Position numbers and translations under genes: made by a program. Below are positions 8,696 to 19,484 of a stretch of 64,000 nt of DNA, piece by piece; the first letter of the stretch is position 1, and each line of letters begins with the position of its first letter. The notes under the pieces were generated by a model, which made no database searches, was not told the DNA's origin, and saw nothing but the letters and a program-made list of their open reading frames with translations. Source of the DNA: Burkholderia sp. (GTDB lineage: Bacteria > Pseudomonadota > Gammaproteobacteria > Burkholderiales > Burkholderiaceae); contig CP144361.1 in the NCBI GenBank assembly GCA_040954445.1, positions 620,001-684,000 of the forward strand, given 5' to 3'.

Positions 8696-9883
8696 TCAGT
8701 CAGCCTGCTTGCGCAGGAAGGCCGGGATGTCGTACGTGTCGACGCCCTTTTCTTGCAGTGCCTGCACGTGCGCTGCCGCCGTCTCGCGTGAATTGCGCCA
8801 AACAGACGGCGTGTCGAGCGCGCCGTAGTTCGTCGTATTCACGTGCGCCGGCGTATAGCTGTGACTGAGCGCGCCAACCGGTTGGTTATCGGTGCCGGTG
8901 CGCAGCAGCGTCATCGGCGTGGTCTGCTGCTCAGCACGGCCCAGGCCGGTGGCGACCACCGTCACACGCAGAGCATCGCCCATCACGTCGTCGTAGACCG
9001 CTCCGAAAATCACGGTCGCATCTTCCGCAGCGTAGCTCTTGATGGTGTTCATCACTTCGCGCGTTTCCGATAAACGCAGCGAACGGCTCGAGGTGATATT
9101 GACCAGCACGCCACGCGCACCCGACAGGTCGACGCCTTCCAGCAGCGGGCTCGCGACTGCCTGCTCGGCGGCCAGTCGGGCACGATCGACGCCTGCGACC
9201 GTCGCGGTGCCCATCATTGCCTTGCCTTGCTCGCCCATCACTGTCTTCACGTCTTCGAAGTCGACGTTGACCAGGCCGTCGACATTGATGATCTCGGCGA
9301 TGCCGGCCACGGCGTTGTTGAGCACGTCGTCAGCGCACTGGAAGCACTTATCCATCTCGGCGTCGTCGCCCATCACGTCGAACAGCTTATCGTTGAGCAC
9401 CACGATCAGCGAATCGACGTGATCCTCGAGCTGCTGCGTGCCGGCTTCGGCCACACGCATACGCTTTCTACCCTCGAACTCAAACGGCTTACTGACGACA
9501 CCCACCGTTAGGATGCCCATTTCCTTGGCGATCTGCGCCACTACGGGTGCGGTACCTGTGCCGGTGCCGCCGCCCATGCCGGCCGTGATAAACACCATGT
9601 GCGCGCCGCGTAGCGAATCGGCGATACGCTCACGGGCCTCTTCCGCCGCAGCGCGACCCATGTCTGGCTTCGCGCCGGCACCCAGGCCAGTGTTGCCGAG
9701 CTGGATCACGTTCGGTGCGTGCGAGCGAGAGAGCGCTTGCGCGTCAGTATTCATGACGACGAAATCGACGCCCTGGACACCACGGTTAATCATGTGCGCC
9801 ACGGCATTACCGCCCGCGCCGCCGACCCCGATCACTTTGATGATGGTACCGTTGGTCTCGGTTTCCAGCATTTCGAATTTCAC
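8696..9883 (-). CDS. ftsZ: Cell division GTPase FtsZ
   Basis: Tubulin-like GTPase that polymerises into the Z-ring at midcell and recruits the divisome. 395 residues, a normal length for Burkholderia. Visible: N-terminal GVGGAGGNAV, the GTP-binding signature GGGTGTGTAP (the usual alanine before AP is Thr here), the NVDFEDVKTVM T7 region, a variable linker, and the C-terminal peptide DIPAFLRKQAD that binds FtsA. I chose a GTG start at 9881-9883 because GGAG lies 6-7 nt upstream and the N-terminus then matches the family (KFEMLETETNG); the ATG three codons later is the alternative. It is the last gene of the dcw run, 97 bp after ftsA. Confidence 0.96.
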   Translation of the reverse strand: MKFEMLETETNGTIIKVIGVGGAGGNAVAHMINRGVQGVDFVVMNTDAQALSRSHAPNVIQLGNTGLGAGAKPDMGRAAAEEARERIADSLRGAHMVFITAGMGGGTGTGTAPVVAQIAKEMGILTVGVVSKPFEFEGRKRMRVAEAGTQQLEDHVDSLIVVLNDKLFDVMGDDAEMDKCFQCADDVLNNAVAGIAEIINVDGLVNVDFEDVKTVMGEQGKAMMGTATVAGVDRARLAAEQAVASPLLEGVDLSGARGVLVNITSSRSLRLSETREVMNTIKSYAAEDATVIFGAVYDDVMGDALRVTVVATGLGRAEQQTTPMTLLRTGTDNQPVGALSHSYTPAHVNTTNYGALDTPSVWRNSRETAAAHVQALQEKGVDTYDIPAFLRKQAD

Positions 9884-9980
9884 TATTGTCTCCGTCAATA
9901 AAGCTACTCGGCCTTTATTTGACAGGAGATCGAGTAACCTCCTGTCCGCGCGACGACCGCTGGAAGTAGCGCTCAAACCC

Positions 9981-11219
9981 TTAGAAATTACTCAAGAACC
10001 AGTCCTTCATGCGCGTGAAGATCCGCCCAGCGGAGCCTGATTGCACGGCAACATTGCGCCTGCGCATCCGTTGTGCGCTACCTTCCACCAGCAGCCCCAT
10101 CGCCGTCGAATAGCGCGGATTACGCACCACGTCAGCTAGGCCGCCCGCATATTCCGGTGCGCCGATGCGCACTGGCTTGAGGAAAATGTCCTCGCCCAGT
10201 TCAACCATGCCCGGCATCATCGCAGCACCACCGGTCAGCACAACACCAGAGCTCAGTAACTCTTCATAACCCGACTCGCGCACCACCTGCTGCACTAGAG
10301 AAAACAGCTCCTCGACGCGCGGCTCGATGACGGCTGCCAGCGCCTGACGTGACAGCGTACGTGGGCCGCGCTCGCCAAGCCCCGGTACCTCGACCATTTC
10401 GTCTGGGTCGGCCAGCGCTTGCTTGGCGATACCGTGGCTGACCTTGATGTCCTCCGCGTCAGGCGTCGGAGTGCGCAGCGCCATCGCGATGTCGCTGGTG
10501 ATCTGGTCGCCAGCGATTGGGATCACCACGGTATGACGGATCGCGCCTTCGGCGAAGATCGCGATATCGGTGGTACCACCGCCGGTGTCAACCAGCACCA
10601 CGCCTAGATCCTTCTCGTCCTCGGTCAGTACCGCCAGCGACGAGGCCAACGGCTGCAGGATCAGGTCGTTTACTCCTAACCCACAGCGGCGCACGCACTT
10701 AACGATATTCTGCGCGGCGCTGACCGCGCCCGTCACGATGTGCACTTTCGCCTCGAGGCGGATCCCACTCATGCCGATCGGCTCGCGAACGTCCTCCTGC
10801 CCGTCGATGATGAATTCTTGAGTCAGGATGTGCAGCACCTGCTGGTCAGTCGGGATGTTGATCGCCTTGGCAGTCTCGATCACACGCGCCACATCGGTTT
10901 GGGTGACTTCCTTCTCTTTGATCGCCACCATCCCGCTCGAATTGAAGCTGCGGATGTGGCTGCCGGCAATCCCCGTGAACACGTTCGTAATCTTGCAGTC
11001 GGCCATCAGCTCGGCTTCCTCGAGCGCGCGCTGAATCGATTGCACGGTGGCCTCAATGTTCACCACCACGCCTTTCTTGAGACCTTTCGACTCGCTCTGG
11101 CCAAGCCCGATCACCTCGTAGTAGCCTTCGCATTTCAGTTCCGCCACAACGGCCACGACCTTCGACGTGCCAATGTCGAGGGCAACCAGCAGATGCAGAT
11201 CCTTGTAGTCTTTGCTCAT
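9981..11219 (-). CDS. ftsA: Cell division protein FtsA
   Basis: Actin-like ATPase that anchors FtsZ to the membrane and links it to late divisome proteins. 412 residues. Visible: the phosphate-1 motif DIGTSKVVAVV (about 15-25), the SHS2/1C region, phosphate-2 DTGGGTTDIAIF, the adenosine motif LTGGAAMMPG, and a C-terminal amphipathic membrane-targeting helix (RIFTRMKDWFLSNF). The ATG at 11219 begins MSKDYKDLHLL as in relatives; the upstream in-frame extension reads through the ftsQ tail duplication and is not real. It lies between ftsQ (52 bp gap) and ftsZ. Confidence 0.96.
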   Translation of the reverse strand: MSKDYKDLHLLVALDIGTSKVVAVVAELKCEGYYEVIGLGQSESKGLKKGVVVNIEATVQSIQRALEEAELMADCKITNVFTGIAGSHIRSFNSSGMVAIKEKEVTQTDVARVIETAKAINIPTDQQVLHILTQEFIIDGQEDVREPIGMSGIRLEAKVHIVTGAVSAAQNIVKCVRRCGLGVNDLILQPLASSLAVLTEDEKDLGVVLVDTGGGTTDIAIFAEGAIRHTVVIPIAGDQITSDIAMALRTPTPDAEDIKVSHGIAKQALADPDEMVEVPGLGERGPRTLSRQALAAVIEPRVEELFSLVQQVVRESGYEELLSSGVVLTGGAAMMPGMVELGEDIFLKPVRIGAPEYAGGLADVVRNPRYSTAMGLLVEGSAQRMRRRNVAVQSGSAGRIFTRMKDWFLSNF

Positions 11220-11237
11220 AAGTGCTCTTGCGTGTGA

Positions 11238-11286
11238 TGTTTTATTACCTGTTGGCCTTGTCGCTGTTTTGTTACTTGTTGGCCTT
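11238..11286. repeat. 22-bp imperfect tandem duplication at the ftsQ 3' end
   Basis: Units 11238-11259 and 11265-11286 differ at 2 of 22 positions (TGTTTTATTACCTGTTGG versus TGTTTTGTTACTTGTTGG). The unit carries the last ftsQ codons and stop codon, so the ftsQ-ftsA gap contains a second copy of the ftsQ tail. Confidence 0.7.
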
Positions 11287-12024
11287 TTCAGTGTCGTTGA
11301 GGAACGGCACGTTCGCAGCCCGGATCGCAAAACCGTTCGGGTAACGCAGGTCCGCGTACTCGATGTCTTTACCCCAGCGATGTGTTACGGTCGGCCACGC
11401 GTCGACTAGCCGTTGCGCGCGATCCGGCAGCGTGTCGCCGTTACGCTCACGCCCGAATTCGATCTCTGTGCCGTTGGCCAGCTTTACCATCCAGGCGTAG
11501 CGCGAAGACAGCGTCACTGCCTTGGGGGCCGAACCGAGCGGCACGAACCACTTCGTGAAATCGCGATAGCGCTGCACTACTTCCTTGGCGCTACCGTCCG
11601 GGCCATCGAAGGACGGAAGTTCCTCGTCGAATTCACCCTGGTTAGCTATGAACAACTCGCCGTCGGTGCTGACCAGTTGGTCACTGCCCCAGGTACCCAA
11701 CGGCTTGTACTCTTCCAGCATGACAGTCAGTGTATTCGGCCAGACGCGCCGCACGCTGGCATGATGCACCCACGACATCTGCTCGAACGCAACGCGCGCA
11801 GTATCGAGGTCGACCGTGAAAAAATTGCCCTTGAGCCTCCAGACCACCCCGGCGCGTACCGTCGGCGCGTTGATGTGTTCGGTATCGCCGTAGATCAGGA
11901 TCGTCCGCAACGCAAATGCTGGGTGCTGGGTCAGCCAGTAGCAGCCCGCTGCCGTGCAACCGAACAGCAGCAGCGCATAGAGTGCGCTGGTCGCACAGTT
12001 GAGTTGGCGAACGTTGTTCCACAT
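11272..12024 (-). CDS. ftsQ: Cell division protein FtsQ
   Basis: Bitopic inner-membrane protein that bridges early and late divisome parts (FtsA side and FtsB/FtsL). 250 residues: short cytoplasmic N-terminus, one membrane segment (about residues 11-31), then a POTRA domain (FALRTILIYGD...) and the beta domain (about 90-240). The length is normal for Burkholderia. It starts 19 bp after the ddlB stop. Its normal partners FtsL and FtsB are not in this window, and ftsL would have been upstream of the eroded ftsI. Confidence 0.92.
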   Translation of the reverse strand: MWNNVRQLNCATSALYALLLFGCTAAGCYWLTQHPAFALRTILIYGDTEHINAPTVRAGVVWRLKGNFFTVDLDTARVAFEQMSWVHHASVRRVWPNTLTVMLEEYKPLGTWGSDQLVSTDGELFIANQGEFDEELPSFDGPDGSAKEVVQRYRDFTKWFVPLGSAPKAVTLSSRYAWMVKLANGTEIEFGRERNGDTLPDRAQRLVDAWPTVTHRWGKDIEYADLRYPNGFAIRAANVPFLNDTEKANK

Positions 12025-12043
12025 TATTGTGTTCTTTGTCCCG

Positions 12044-12985
12044 TCAGTCTTGGAGCGTCATGGCTAGAACCTTCACCACCAGCTCCGAGTAGCTGATGCC
12101 GACTGCCCGCGCCGCCTTAGGCGGCAGCGAGTGGTCGGTCATGCCAGGCACGGTGTTCACTTCTAGGAAATACGGGTTTCCCGCAGCGTCGAGCATGAAG
12201 TCGGCGCGGCCCCAGTCGGTGCAACCCAGCACGTCGAAGGCGAGACGCGCAAGGCGTTTGCACGCGGCTTCACGGCCAGCCTCGATGCCGCATGGAATCA
12301 GGTATTGCGTGTCGTAAGTGATGTATTTCGCGTGATAGTCGTAAAACTCGCCGGTCGGCACGATGCGGATCACTGGAAGGTCCAGGTCGCCTGCGATGCA
12401 GGCGGTGTACTCGCCGCCGCCCTCGATGCTTTTCTCGACCAGCACGATCTTGTCGTGCCGCGCCGTCTCTTCGAGCGCAGCTGGCAGCGCCGACGCGTCC
12501 TTGATCTTGATCACCGCCACGCTCGAGCCTTCGCTAGCCGGCTTCATGAACAGTGGAAGACCCAGCTTCGAGATGATTTCAGGCGCACGTGCAGCGTAGT
12601 CGTCGCCACGCATCACCACCTCGAACGGCGGCGTGGGGATATCGGTCTGCTGCCAGATTAGCTTGGTGCGGAACTTGTCGAGGCCGAGCGCCGAACCGAG
12701 GACGCCGGTACCGGTGTAGCGGATGCCCAAGAAATCGAGTGCACCCTGGATTTGACCGCTCTCGCCGTAACCGCCATGCAGTACGTTGAAGGCGCGTACA
12801 TACCCCTCGTCTTTGAGCGCGCTTAGTGGCTGCTCGGACGGATCAAACGGATGCACGTCGATGCCGGCCTCGAGCAGCCCCTGAACGACCAGCGTTCCCG
12901 ATTGCAGCGATACCTCACGCTCGGCAGACACGCCACCCAACAGTACCGCCACCTTACCGAAACGTTTCGGATCGATCCCGCTCAT
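12044..12985 (-). CDS. ddlB: D-alanine--D-alanine ligase B
   Basis: ATP-grasp enzyme joining two D-Ala for the peptidoglycan stem in the cytosol. 313 residues. Visible: N-terminal [16 protein letters not shown], the ATP-grasp core with [12 protein letters not shown] and the metal-binding end [15 protein letters not shown]. The ATG at 12985 gives the family N-terminus ([16 protein letters not shown]). It sits between murC (10 bp gap) and ftsQ (19 bp gap) in a continuous transcription unit. Confidence 0.96.
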   Translation of the reverse strand: MSGIDPKRFGKVAVLLGGVSAEREVSLQSGTLVVQGLLEAGIDVHPFDPSEQPLSALKDEGYVRAFNVLHGGYGESGQIQGALDFLGIRYTGTGVLGSALGLDKFRTKLIWQQTDIPTPPFEVVMRGDDYAARAPEIISKLGLPLFMKPASEGSSVAVIKIKDASALPAALEETARHDKIVLVEKSIEGGGEYTACIAGDLDLPVIRIVPTGEFYDYHAKYITYDTQYLIPCGIEAGREAACKRLARLAFDVLGCTDWGRADFMLDAAGNPYFLEVNTVPGMTDHSLPPKAARAVGISYSELVVKVLAMTLQD

Positions 12986-12995
12986 GTCATCCCTT

Positions 12996-14384
12996 TTATT
13001 GCTGTTGCTGCACAATCCGACCCGGCACCTCGCCGATCGAACCCGCACCCATCGTGATCACTACATCGCCCGCGCGTACTATCTGGGCAAGCGCGACCGG
13101 TACCTCGTCGACGCCGGTGACGAAGCTCGGATTAACCCGGCCGATCTCGCACAGCGCGCGCGAAAGGGCCTCGCCGCTGACGGTTGGTATCACCGCCTCG
13201 CAGGCCGCATAGACCTCGGTCAGTACCAATGCGTCGACTGTCGACAGCACGTTGACGAAATCCTCGAAGCAGTCGCGCATGCGTGTATAGCGATATGGCT
13301 GGAAGGCTAACACCAGCCGGCGGCCCGGAAATGCACCGCGCGCCGCCGCGATGGTGGCCGCCATCTCGACCGGATGATGGCCATAATCGTCAATCAGCGT
13401 GTAGCTGCCGCCGTCGGTCGCAGCGAGTGCTCCGTAGCACTGGAAACGCCGGCCCATGCCATTAAAGTCAGCCAACACCTGCTGGATCGCCGCGTCCGCC
13501 ACGCCGAGGTCAGTGGCGATCGTGATCGCCGCCAGCGCGTTCTGCACGTTGTGCAGCCCAGGCAGGTTCAGTACCACCGGCAGCGGCTCGTGACCGTCTC
13601 GGATCACCGTGAAGTGCATGCGACCGTCGCGAGCGTCGACCTGCTCGGCCCGTACCTCGGCGTCGGGCGAAAAGCCATAGCGGACCACCGGCTTGGAAAT
13701 AAAAGGAATGATCTGGCGTACGTTCGGATCGTCGACGCAAACCACTGCGCTGCCGTAGAACGGCAGCCGCTGGGTGAATTCGATGAAGGCCTGCTTCAGG
13801 CGCGAGAAATCATGCCCGTAGGTATCCATGTGGTCTTCATCGATGTTAGTGATCACCTCGATGACGGGATACAGGTTCAGGAACGAGGCATCTGATTCAT
13901 CCGCCTCGGTCACGATAAAGTCGCCCGAGCCAAGACACGCGTTGGTACCGGTGCTAATCAGGCTACCGCCGATCACGAAGGTTGGGTCCAGGCCACCCGC
14001 GGCCAGTACGCTGGCCACTAGGCCGGTGGTAGTGGTCTTGCCGTGGGTGCCGGCGATCGCGATACCCTGCTTCAGACGCATCAGCTCGGCCAGCATCACC
14101 GCGCGCGGCACAATCGGCACGTGCAGCCGTCGTGCGGCCAGTACTTCGGGATTATCCGAGCGTACCGCGGTGGACACCACCACGGCGTTCGCCCCCGCGA
14201 TATGCGCCGGATCGTGGCCGATTGCCACACGCGCGCCGAGCGCCTCAAGCCGCTCGATCAGGACATTGTGCGACAGGTCAGAGCCAGTGACCTGGTAGCC
14301 GAGATTAACCAGTACCTCGGCGATACCGCTCATGCCAGCACCGCCGATGCCAATGAAATGGAGGTGTTTGACGATGTGTTTCAT
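12996..14384 (-). CDS. murC: UDP-N-acetylmuramate--L-alanine ligase
   Basis: First amino-acid ligase of the peptidoglycan precursor pathway. 462 residues with three Mur-ligase domains: Rossmann-like N-terminal domain ([17 protein letters not shown]), central ATPase ([11 protein letters not shown], near residue 110), and C-terminal domain ([22 protein letters not shown]). The start ATG overlaps the murG stop as ATGA, implying coupled translation. An in-frame extension upstream is inside murG and not conserved. Confidence 0.96.
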   Translation of the reverse strand: MKHIVKHLHFIGIGGAGMSGIAEVLVNLGYQVTGSDLSHNVLIERLEALGARVAIGHDPAHIAGANAVVVSTAVRSDNPEVLAARRLHVPIVPRAVMLAELMRLKQGIAIAGTHGKTTTTGLVASVLAAGGLDPTFVIGGSLISTGTNACLGSGDFIVTEADESDASFLNLYPVIEVITNIDEDHMDTYGHDFSRLKQAFIEFTQRLPFYGSAVVCVDDPNVRQIIPFISKPVVRYGFSPDAEVRAEQVDARDGRMHFTVIRDGHEPLPVVLNLPGLHNVQNALAAITIATDLGVADAAIQQVLADFNGMGRRFQCYGALAATDGGSYTLIDDYGHHPVEMAATIAAARGAFPGRRLVLAFQPYRYTRMRDCFEDFVNVLSTVDALVLTEVYAACEAVIPTVSGEALSRALCEIGRVNPSFVTGVDEVPVALAQIVRAGDVVITMGAGSIGEVPGRIVQQQQ

Positions 14385-15484
14385 GCCTGCGATTCCAGGT
14401 TCAAGCCCGCAGCCTGCACGCACACGCGTGCGACCACATCGGTGGCATCGGGCTTCGCGAGCGAGCGCGAACGTTTGGCCATCTGCGCGAGCGAGTCGCG
14501 AGTCTGGCTACACAACCAGGCGGCGAGTAGCTCGGCTGACAGGTCGCGTTGTTGTACGAGGACAGCCGCGCCTTGATTAGCCAGGAAGGCAGCGTTGGTG
14601 GTCTGGTGATCGTCGACCGCGTGTGGGAACGGCACAAACAGCGCAGCAACGCCCACCGCGGCGATCTCTGAGACCGTCATCGCGCCGGAGCGACAGATCA
14701 CCAGGTCGGCATTTGCATAGGCCGCGGCCATGTCGTCGATGAAGGGCAGCAGCTCGACATTCTGGCCGACAGCTAGACCTGCCACGTCGTAGTTCGCACG
14801 CAGTGCGTCGATATGCTTGATACCGGCCTGGTGCACCACCTGGGGACGGCTTTCAGGCGAGAGCAGCGCAAGCGCGCGCGGCACCATCTCGTTGAGCGCG
14901 ACAGCGCCCAGGCTGCCACCCACCACCAGCAAGCGCAGCGGGCCGAAGCGCGCGGCGTAGCGCACAGTCGGCGGCGCACAATGCGCGAGCTCGCCGCGAA
15001 TTGGATTTCCAGTCCACTCAGCCTTCGGCAAGGCACCGGGGAAGGCTACCAGCACGCGCTGGGCCAGCTTGGCCAGCATCTTGTTGGCCATGCCACCGAC
15101 CGAGTTTTGTTCGTGCAGCACCAGCGGGCGGCCAGTGAGCGCCGTCATCACGCCAGCCGGGAAGATGATGTAGCCGCCCATGCCGAGCACCACGTCGGGC
15201 TGCACCCGGTACAGCGCACCGAGGCTCTGCACACAGGCGCGCAGCAGGTTGAAAGGCAGCGTCAGCTTGGTCTTTAGGCCCTTGCCGCGTAGCCCGCCAA
15301 AATGCACCGGCTCCATCGGAATGCCGTGCTTCGGTACCAGGCTCGCTTCCATGCCGGTCGGATTGCCGAGCCACACTACGCGCCAGCCCTGCGCCTCCAT
15401 CTGATGGGCGACGGCCAGCCCCGGGAACACGTGACCTCCGGTGCCGCCCGCCATCACCATCAGTGTGCGCGGTTTGGTGATCAT
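14381..15484 (-). CDS. murG: Undecaprenyl-PP-MurNAc-pentapeptide GlcNAc transferase
   Basis: GT28 glycosyltransferase that converts lipid I to lipid II on the cytoplasmic membrane face. 367 residues. Visible: the N-terminal glycine loop [25 protein letters not shown], the second glycine-rich loop [13 protein letters not shown], and the donor-site segment [11 protein letters not shown]...[16 protein letters not shown] overlaps exist with ftsW upstream and murC downstream. Nothing suggests decay. Confidence 0.96.
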   Translation of the reverse strand: MITKPRTLMVMAGGTGGHVFPGLAVAHQMEAQGWRVVWLGNPTGMEASLVPKHGIPMEPVHFGGLRGKGLKTKLTLPFNLLRACVQSLGALYRVQPDVVLGMGGYIIFPAGVMTALTGRPLVLHEQNSVGGMANKMLAKLAQRVLVAFPGALPKAEWTGNPIRGELAHCAPPTVRYAARFGPLRLLVVGGSLGAVALNEMVPRALALLSPESRPQVVHQAGIKHIDALRANYDVAGLAVGQNVELLPFIDDMAAAYANADLVICRSGAMTVSEIAAVGVAALFVPFPHAVDDHQTTNAAFLANQGAAVLVQQRDLSAELLAAWLCSQTRDSLAQMAKRSRSLAKPDATDVVARVCVQAAGLNLESQA

Positions 15485-16737
15485 ATTTTGCCTCCGCGCA
15501 TCAGTACCCGGTTCTCGTAGTCAACGCGAAGCAGTACCGCCAGCGAAATGCAGTTGAACAAGATGCCAGAGCCGCCATAGCTGACCAGTGGTAGAGTGAG
15601 GCCCTTAGTCGGTAACAGGCCGAGGTTCACGCCCATATTGATGAAGGCCTGCGTGCCGAACCAGATGCCAACGCCCTTAGCCATTAGCCCCGCGAATGTG
15701 CGGTCGAGCGCGAGTGCCTGGCGACCAATCTTGAAGGCACGGCGCACAATCCAGTAGAACATCATTATCACCACCAGCACGCCGGCGAAGCCGAGCTCCT
15801 CGCCGATCACGGCGAGGATAAAGTCGGTATGGGCCTCGGGCAGGTAGTTGAGCTTCTCGACGCTGCCGCCCAGGCCGACGCCAAACCACTCGCCGCGACC
15901 GAAGGCGATCAAAGAGTGGGTGAGCTGGTAGGCCTTGCCTTGCGCGTAGCGCTCGTCCCAGGGGTCGAGATAAGCGAAGATTCGCTCGCGCCGCCAGGGT
16001 GAGAGCCAGACCAGCATCGTGAAGGTGCCAATCGCAGTAGCCACTAGGCCGCCGAACAGCTTACCATTCACGCCGCCGAGGAATAACACGCCCATTGCAA
16101 TCGTGGCCACTACTATGAAAGCCCCCATGTCTGGCTCGAGCAAAAGCAACGTGCCGACCAAGCCGACCGCGGTCGCCATCGGCATGAAGCCCTTGGGGAG
16201 GCTCTGCATATACTCTTGTTTGCGCACCGTGTAGTTGGCCGCGTAGATCGTTACCGCGAGCTTCATAATCTCCGACGGCTGCATATTGGTGATGCCGAGC
16301 GGAATCCAGCGCCGCGCGCCGTTTACACCCTTGCCGACGTGTGGAATTAGCACGATTGCAAGCGCCACTAATGCGAACAGGCACAGGTGAGGTGCGTACT
16401 TGTCCCAGGTCGCGATCGTCACCCGGAATGCGAACACGGTTGCCACGGAGGCGACCGTCAGCGAAACGATATGGCGCAGCAAGAAGGCGTAGTCGTGATA
16501 GGCGGAGTACTTTGGCGAATCGGGCATCGCAATCGAGGCCGAATAGACCATCACTATGCCGAGCCCGAGCAGTGCGATTGCCATCCACATCAGCGAGTAG
16601 TCAAAATCGAACATGCTCGAGCGCGTCGGGCGCTGCCCGATGAGGCTGGCGGACGAGGTGACGCGGGTGACAAAGGCGACGCCTCTAGCTTCGCACTGAC
16701 CCATAAAATGGAAGATGAAACGGTTGGACCAGCTCAT
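15481..16737 (-). CDS. ftsW: Peptidoglycan polymerase FtsW (SEDS)
   Basis: SEDS-family glycosyltransferase that polymerises lipid II at the septum with PBP3/FtsI. 418 residues with about ten membrane segments after a polar N-terminus. Visible: [36 protein letters not shown] and the C-terminal [12 protein letters not shown] overlaps join it to murD upstream and murG downstream. Its cognate dcw FtsI is a pseudogene here, so it must partner with a PBP3 encoded elsewhere, possibly the one at 42645-44408. Confidence 0.95.
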   Translation of the reverse strand: MSWSNRFIFHFMGQCEARGVAFVTRVTSSASLIGQRPTRSSMFDFDYSLMWMAIALLGLGIVMVYSASIAMPDSPKYSAYHDYAFLLRHIVSLTVASVATVFAFRVTIATWDKYAPHLCLFALVALAIVLIPHVGKGVNGARRWIPLGITNMQPSEIMKLAVTIYAANYTVRKQEYMQSLPKGFMPMATAVGLVGTLLLLEPDMGAFIVVATIAMGVLFLGGVNGKLFGGLVATAIGTFTMLVWLSPWRRERIFAYLDPWDERYAQGKAYQLTHSLIAFGRGEWFGVGLGGSVEKLNYLPEAHTDFILAVIGEELGFAGVLVVIMMFYWIVRRAFKIGRQALALDRTFAGLMAKGVGIWFGTQAFINMGVNLGLLPTKGLTLPLVSYGGSGILFNCISLAVLLRVDYENRVLMRGGKI

Positions 16738-18254
16738 AGCATCGTATCGCGATCGAGTGTGATGTCTTCAAGTGCACTGCGGAACACGGCAGCACGATGC
16801 GCGTAGCCGTTGAACATGTCGAAGCTGGCGCAGGCCGGTGACAGCAGCACCACGTCGCCGGGCTCAGCCATGACGCTGGCAGCCTGCACGGCTGCCTCGA
16901 GCGTGGCGTGGTCGACTAACGGGACCCCGGTCTCGGCGAGTGCCTTGCGAATTAGTGGCGCGTCGCGACCGATCAGCATCACGGCGCGACACCAGCGCGC
17001 TACAGGCAGCGCGAGCGGTGTGAATTCCTGTCCCTTGCCTTCGCCGCCGGCGATCAGCACGGTCCGTTTCGCCAAGCCAGTGAGAGCGGCCACCGTCGCG
17101 CCAACATTGGTGCCCTTGCTGTCGTCGACGTAATCGACGCCGGCAAGCGAGGCAATCAGCTCTACGCGATGGGCTACCCCGCGGTATTCGCGTAGGCCGT
17201 GCAGCAGCGCGGCGGGCGGCAGTTTGATCGCCCTCGCCAGCGCGAACGCGGCCAGTGCATTCGCGGCGTTATGTAGGCCGCGGATATGCAGCGCGTCGGT
17301 CGGTATCAGGCGCTTGGAAGCCAGGTTTGGGACGGCGGCCATCTCGGTCGTACTGCGCCGCGGCGAGACCGGTGCGTTGTTGCCGTCGAGATCGACCGCC
17401 TCCACCAGCCAGCTGATGCCGTTGGCGCGCGCGAGGCCGTAATCGCCTTCGCGGCTCGGCTCGTCAAGACCAAAGGTGACGATACGCAGTGCGTTGTCGG
17501 CGACCGGAGGCATGAGCTTCATGACTTCAGCGTCGCCTCGGTTGAGCACGCGCACTGTGTTCGGACCGAAGATGCGTGCCTTAGCCTCCGTATAGGCCTC
17601 GAAGCTGCCGTGCCAGTCGAGATGATCCTGCGTGATGTTGAGCACGGTGGCCGCGTCAGGCGCGAAGCTTTCTGAGCTATCGAGCTGGAAACTCGATAGC
17701 TCAAGCACCCACACGTCCGGCAGCGTGGCCGCGTCGATCGCGTTCGACAGCTTGTCGAGCATGGCCGGGCTGATATTGCCCGCCACCGCCACCGAGCGCC
17801 CGGCGCGTTCGCAGAGTAGTCCGGTCAGGCCGGTGGTGGTGGTTTTGCCATTGGTTCCGGTGATCGCAAGTACCTTGGGCGCGTAGCCGTTTGCTGCCAG
17901 CGCCGCCAACGCGCGCGCGAAGAATTCGAGTTCACCCCACACCGGGATGTCGCGTTCTCGCGCGACCGCGAACAACGCGGTCAGCGCGGGCTCCTGCCGT
18001 GACAGGCCCGGACTCAGGGCGATCAGTTCAATGCCACCGTCGAGCAGGGCGGGTGAGAATACACCGCCGACGAATTCCACTTCGTCGACGGCCTCGCGCA
18101 GTACGGTAAGATTCGGCGGTGCCTTTCGCGTATCCGCGATCCGAAGCGGACAGGCGTACCTCGCGCACCAACGTGCGATTGCTAGACCCGAGTCACCGAG
18201 CCCCAGCACGAGCACCATCAACCGTTGCCGATCGCCAAACATTTCTCCAGACAT
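16734..18254 (-). CDS. murD: UDP-N-acetylmuramoylalanine--D-glutamate ligase
   Basis: Adds D-Glu to UDP-MurNAc-L-Ala. 506 residues, longer than E. coli MurD (438) because of a loop between central and C-terminal domains (about 275-335, [13 protein letters not shown]...), as I recall for Burkholderia MurD. Visible: N-terminal [17 protein letters not shown]-loop [15 protein letters not shown], and [18 protein letters not shown]. It starts 12 bp after the mraY stop and overlaps ftsW by ATGA. Confidence 0.95.
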   Translation of the reverse strand: MSGEMFGDRQRLMVLVLGLGDSGLAIARWCARYACPLRIADTRKAPPNLTVLREAVDEVEFVGGVFSPALLDGGIELIALSPGLSRQEPALTALFAVARERDIPVWGELEFFARALAALAANGYAPKVLAITGTNGKTTTTGLTGLLCERAGRSVAVAGNISPAMLDKLSNAIDAATLPDVWVLELSSFQLDSSESFAPDAATVLNITQDHLDWHGSFEAYTEAKARIFGPNTVRVLNRGDAEVMKLMPPVADNALRIVTFGLDEPSREGDYGLARANGISWLVEAVDLDGNNAPVSPRRSTTEMAAVPNLASKRLIPTDALHIRGLHNAANALAAFALARAIKLPPAALLHGLREYRGVAHRVELIASLAGVDYVDDSKGTNVGATVAALTGLAKRTVLIAGGEGKGQEFTPLALPVARWCRAVMLIGRDAPLIRKALAETGVPLVDHATLEAAVQAASVMAEPGDVVLLSPACASFDMFNGYAHRAAVFRSALEDITLDRDTML

Positions 18255-18266
18255 GCTTGTATTCCT

Positions 18267-19436
18267 TTACCGCAGTTTGAGGGTGGACAAACCGAATAGA
18301 CAGAGCATCAGGGTGATGATCCAGAAACGTACCACCACTTGCGTTTCCTTCCAGCCGGACAATTCGAAATGGTGATGCAACGGTGCCATCTTGAAGATGC
18401 GTCGCCCTTCGCCGTAGTGGCGCTTGGTGTACTGGAACCAAATGACCTGCAGCATCACCGAGAGCGTTTCGGCGACGAAGATCCCACCCATGATGAACAG
18501 CACGATTTCCTGGCGAACGATCACGGCCACCGTACCGAGCGCACCACCCAGCGCTAGCGCACCGACGTCGCCCATGAACACCTGCGCAGGATGCGTGTTG
18601 TACCAGAGGAAGGCCAGCCCAGCGCCACCCATCGCCGCGCAGAAGATCAGTAGCTCACCAGCACCGGGGATATGTGGGAACAGCAGGTATTTCGAGTAGA
18701 CCGAGCTACCCATTACGTAGGCGAAGATGCCCAGGGAGGAACCCACCAGCACCACCGGCATGATCACCAAGCCGTCGAGGCCGTCAGTGAGATTGACGGC
18801 ATTGCTCGTGCCGACGATCACTAGATAGGTCAGCGTGATGAAGCCCCACACGCCGAGCGGATAACTGATCGATTTGAGGAAGGGCAGCATCAGGTCGGCT
18901 CGGGCTGGCAGGCCTAGCGAGAGGCCGCTGCGCACCCAAGCCATGAATAGGTTGAAGACGCGCATGTTACTGGCTTCCGAGACGCTGAAGGCGAGGTAGA
19001 CCGCCGCAAACAGCCCAATCAGCGATTGCCAGAAATACTTCTCCTTCGACAACATGCCGCGCGGGTCCTTGTAGACGACCTTGCGATAGTCGTCCACCCA
19101 ACCGACCACACCGAAGCCGAAGGTGACCAGCATCACGATCCAGATGAAACGGTTGGTCAGGTCGCCCCACAGCAAGGTTGCGACCGCGATACCGATCAAG
19201 ACCAATACGCCGCCCATGGTCGGCGTGCCTGATTTCACCCAGTGCGTCTTCGGGCCATCCTTGCGCACGGCCTGGCGGACCTTCATTTCAGTTAGCTTGA
19301 GGATCACCCAGGGGCCAGAGACCAGGCCGATGCCAAGCGAGGTGATGGTAGCCATCACCGCACGGAACGTTAGGTATGTCAACAAGCGCAAAAAGCTGGC
19401 GTCACCTTGCAGCCATTGTGCCAGGGCCAGCAACAT
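18267..19436 (-). CDS. mraY: Phospho-MurNAc-pentapeptide transferase
   Basis: Integral-membrane enzyme making lipid I from UDP-MurNAc-pentapeptide and undecaprenyl phosphate. 389 residues with about ten membrane segments. Visible motifs: [19 protein letters not shown] (catalytic Asp pair), [12 protein letters not shown], and [13 protein letters not shown] near the C-terminus. It lies 48 bp after murF and 12 bp before murD. Confidence 0.96.
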   Translation of the reverse strand: MLLALAQWLQGDASFLRLLTYLTFRAVMATITSLGIGLVSGPWVILKLTEMKVRQAVRKDGPKTHWVKSGTPTMGGVLVLIGIAVATLLWGDLTNRFIWIVMLVTFGFGVVGWVDDYRKVVYKDPRGMLSKEKYFWQSLIGLFAAVYLAFSVSEASNMRVFNLFMAWVRSGLSLGLPARADLMLPFLKSISYPLGVWGFITLTYLVIVGTSNAVNLTDGLDGLVIMPVVLVGSSLGIFAYVMGSSVYSKYLLFPHIPGAGELLIFCAAMGGAGLAFLWYNTHPAQVFMGDVGALALGGALGTVAVIVRQEIVLFIMGGIFVAETLSVMLQVIWFQYTKRHYGEGRRIFKMAPLHHHFELSGWKETQVVVRFWIITLMLCLFGLSTLKLR

Positions 19437-19484
19437 TGCTTACTTTCCTTCTCAGTGTGCGAAGGGCGTGCTGCCCGTCGCGGG

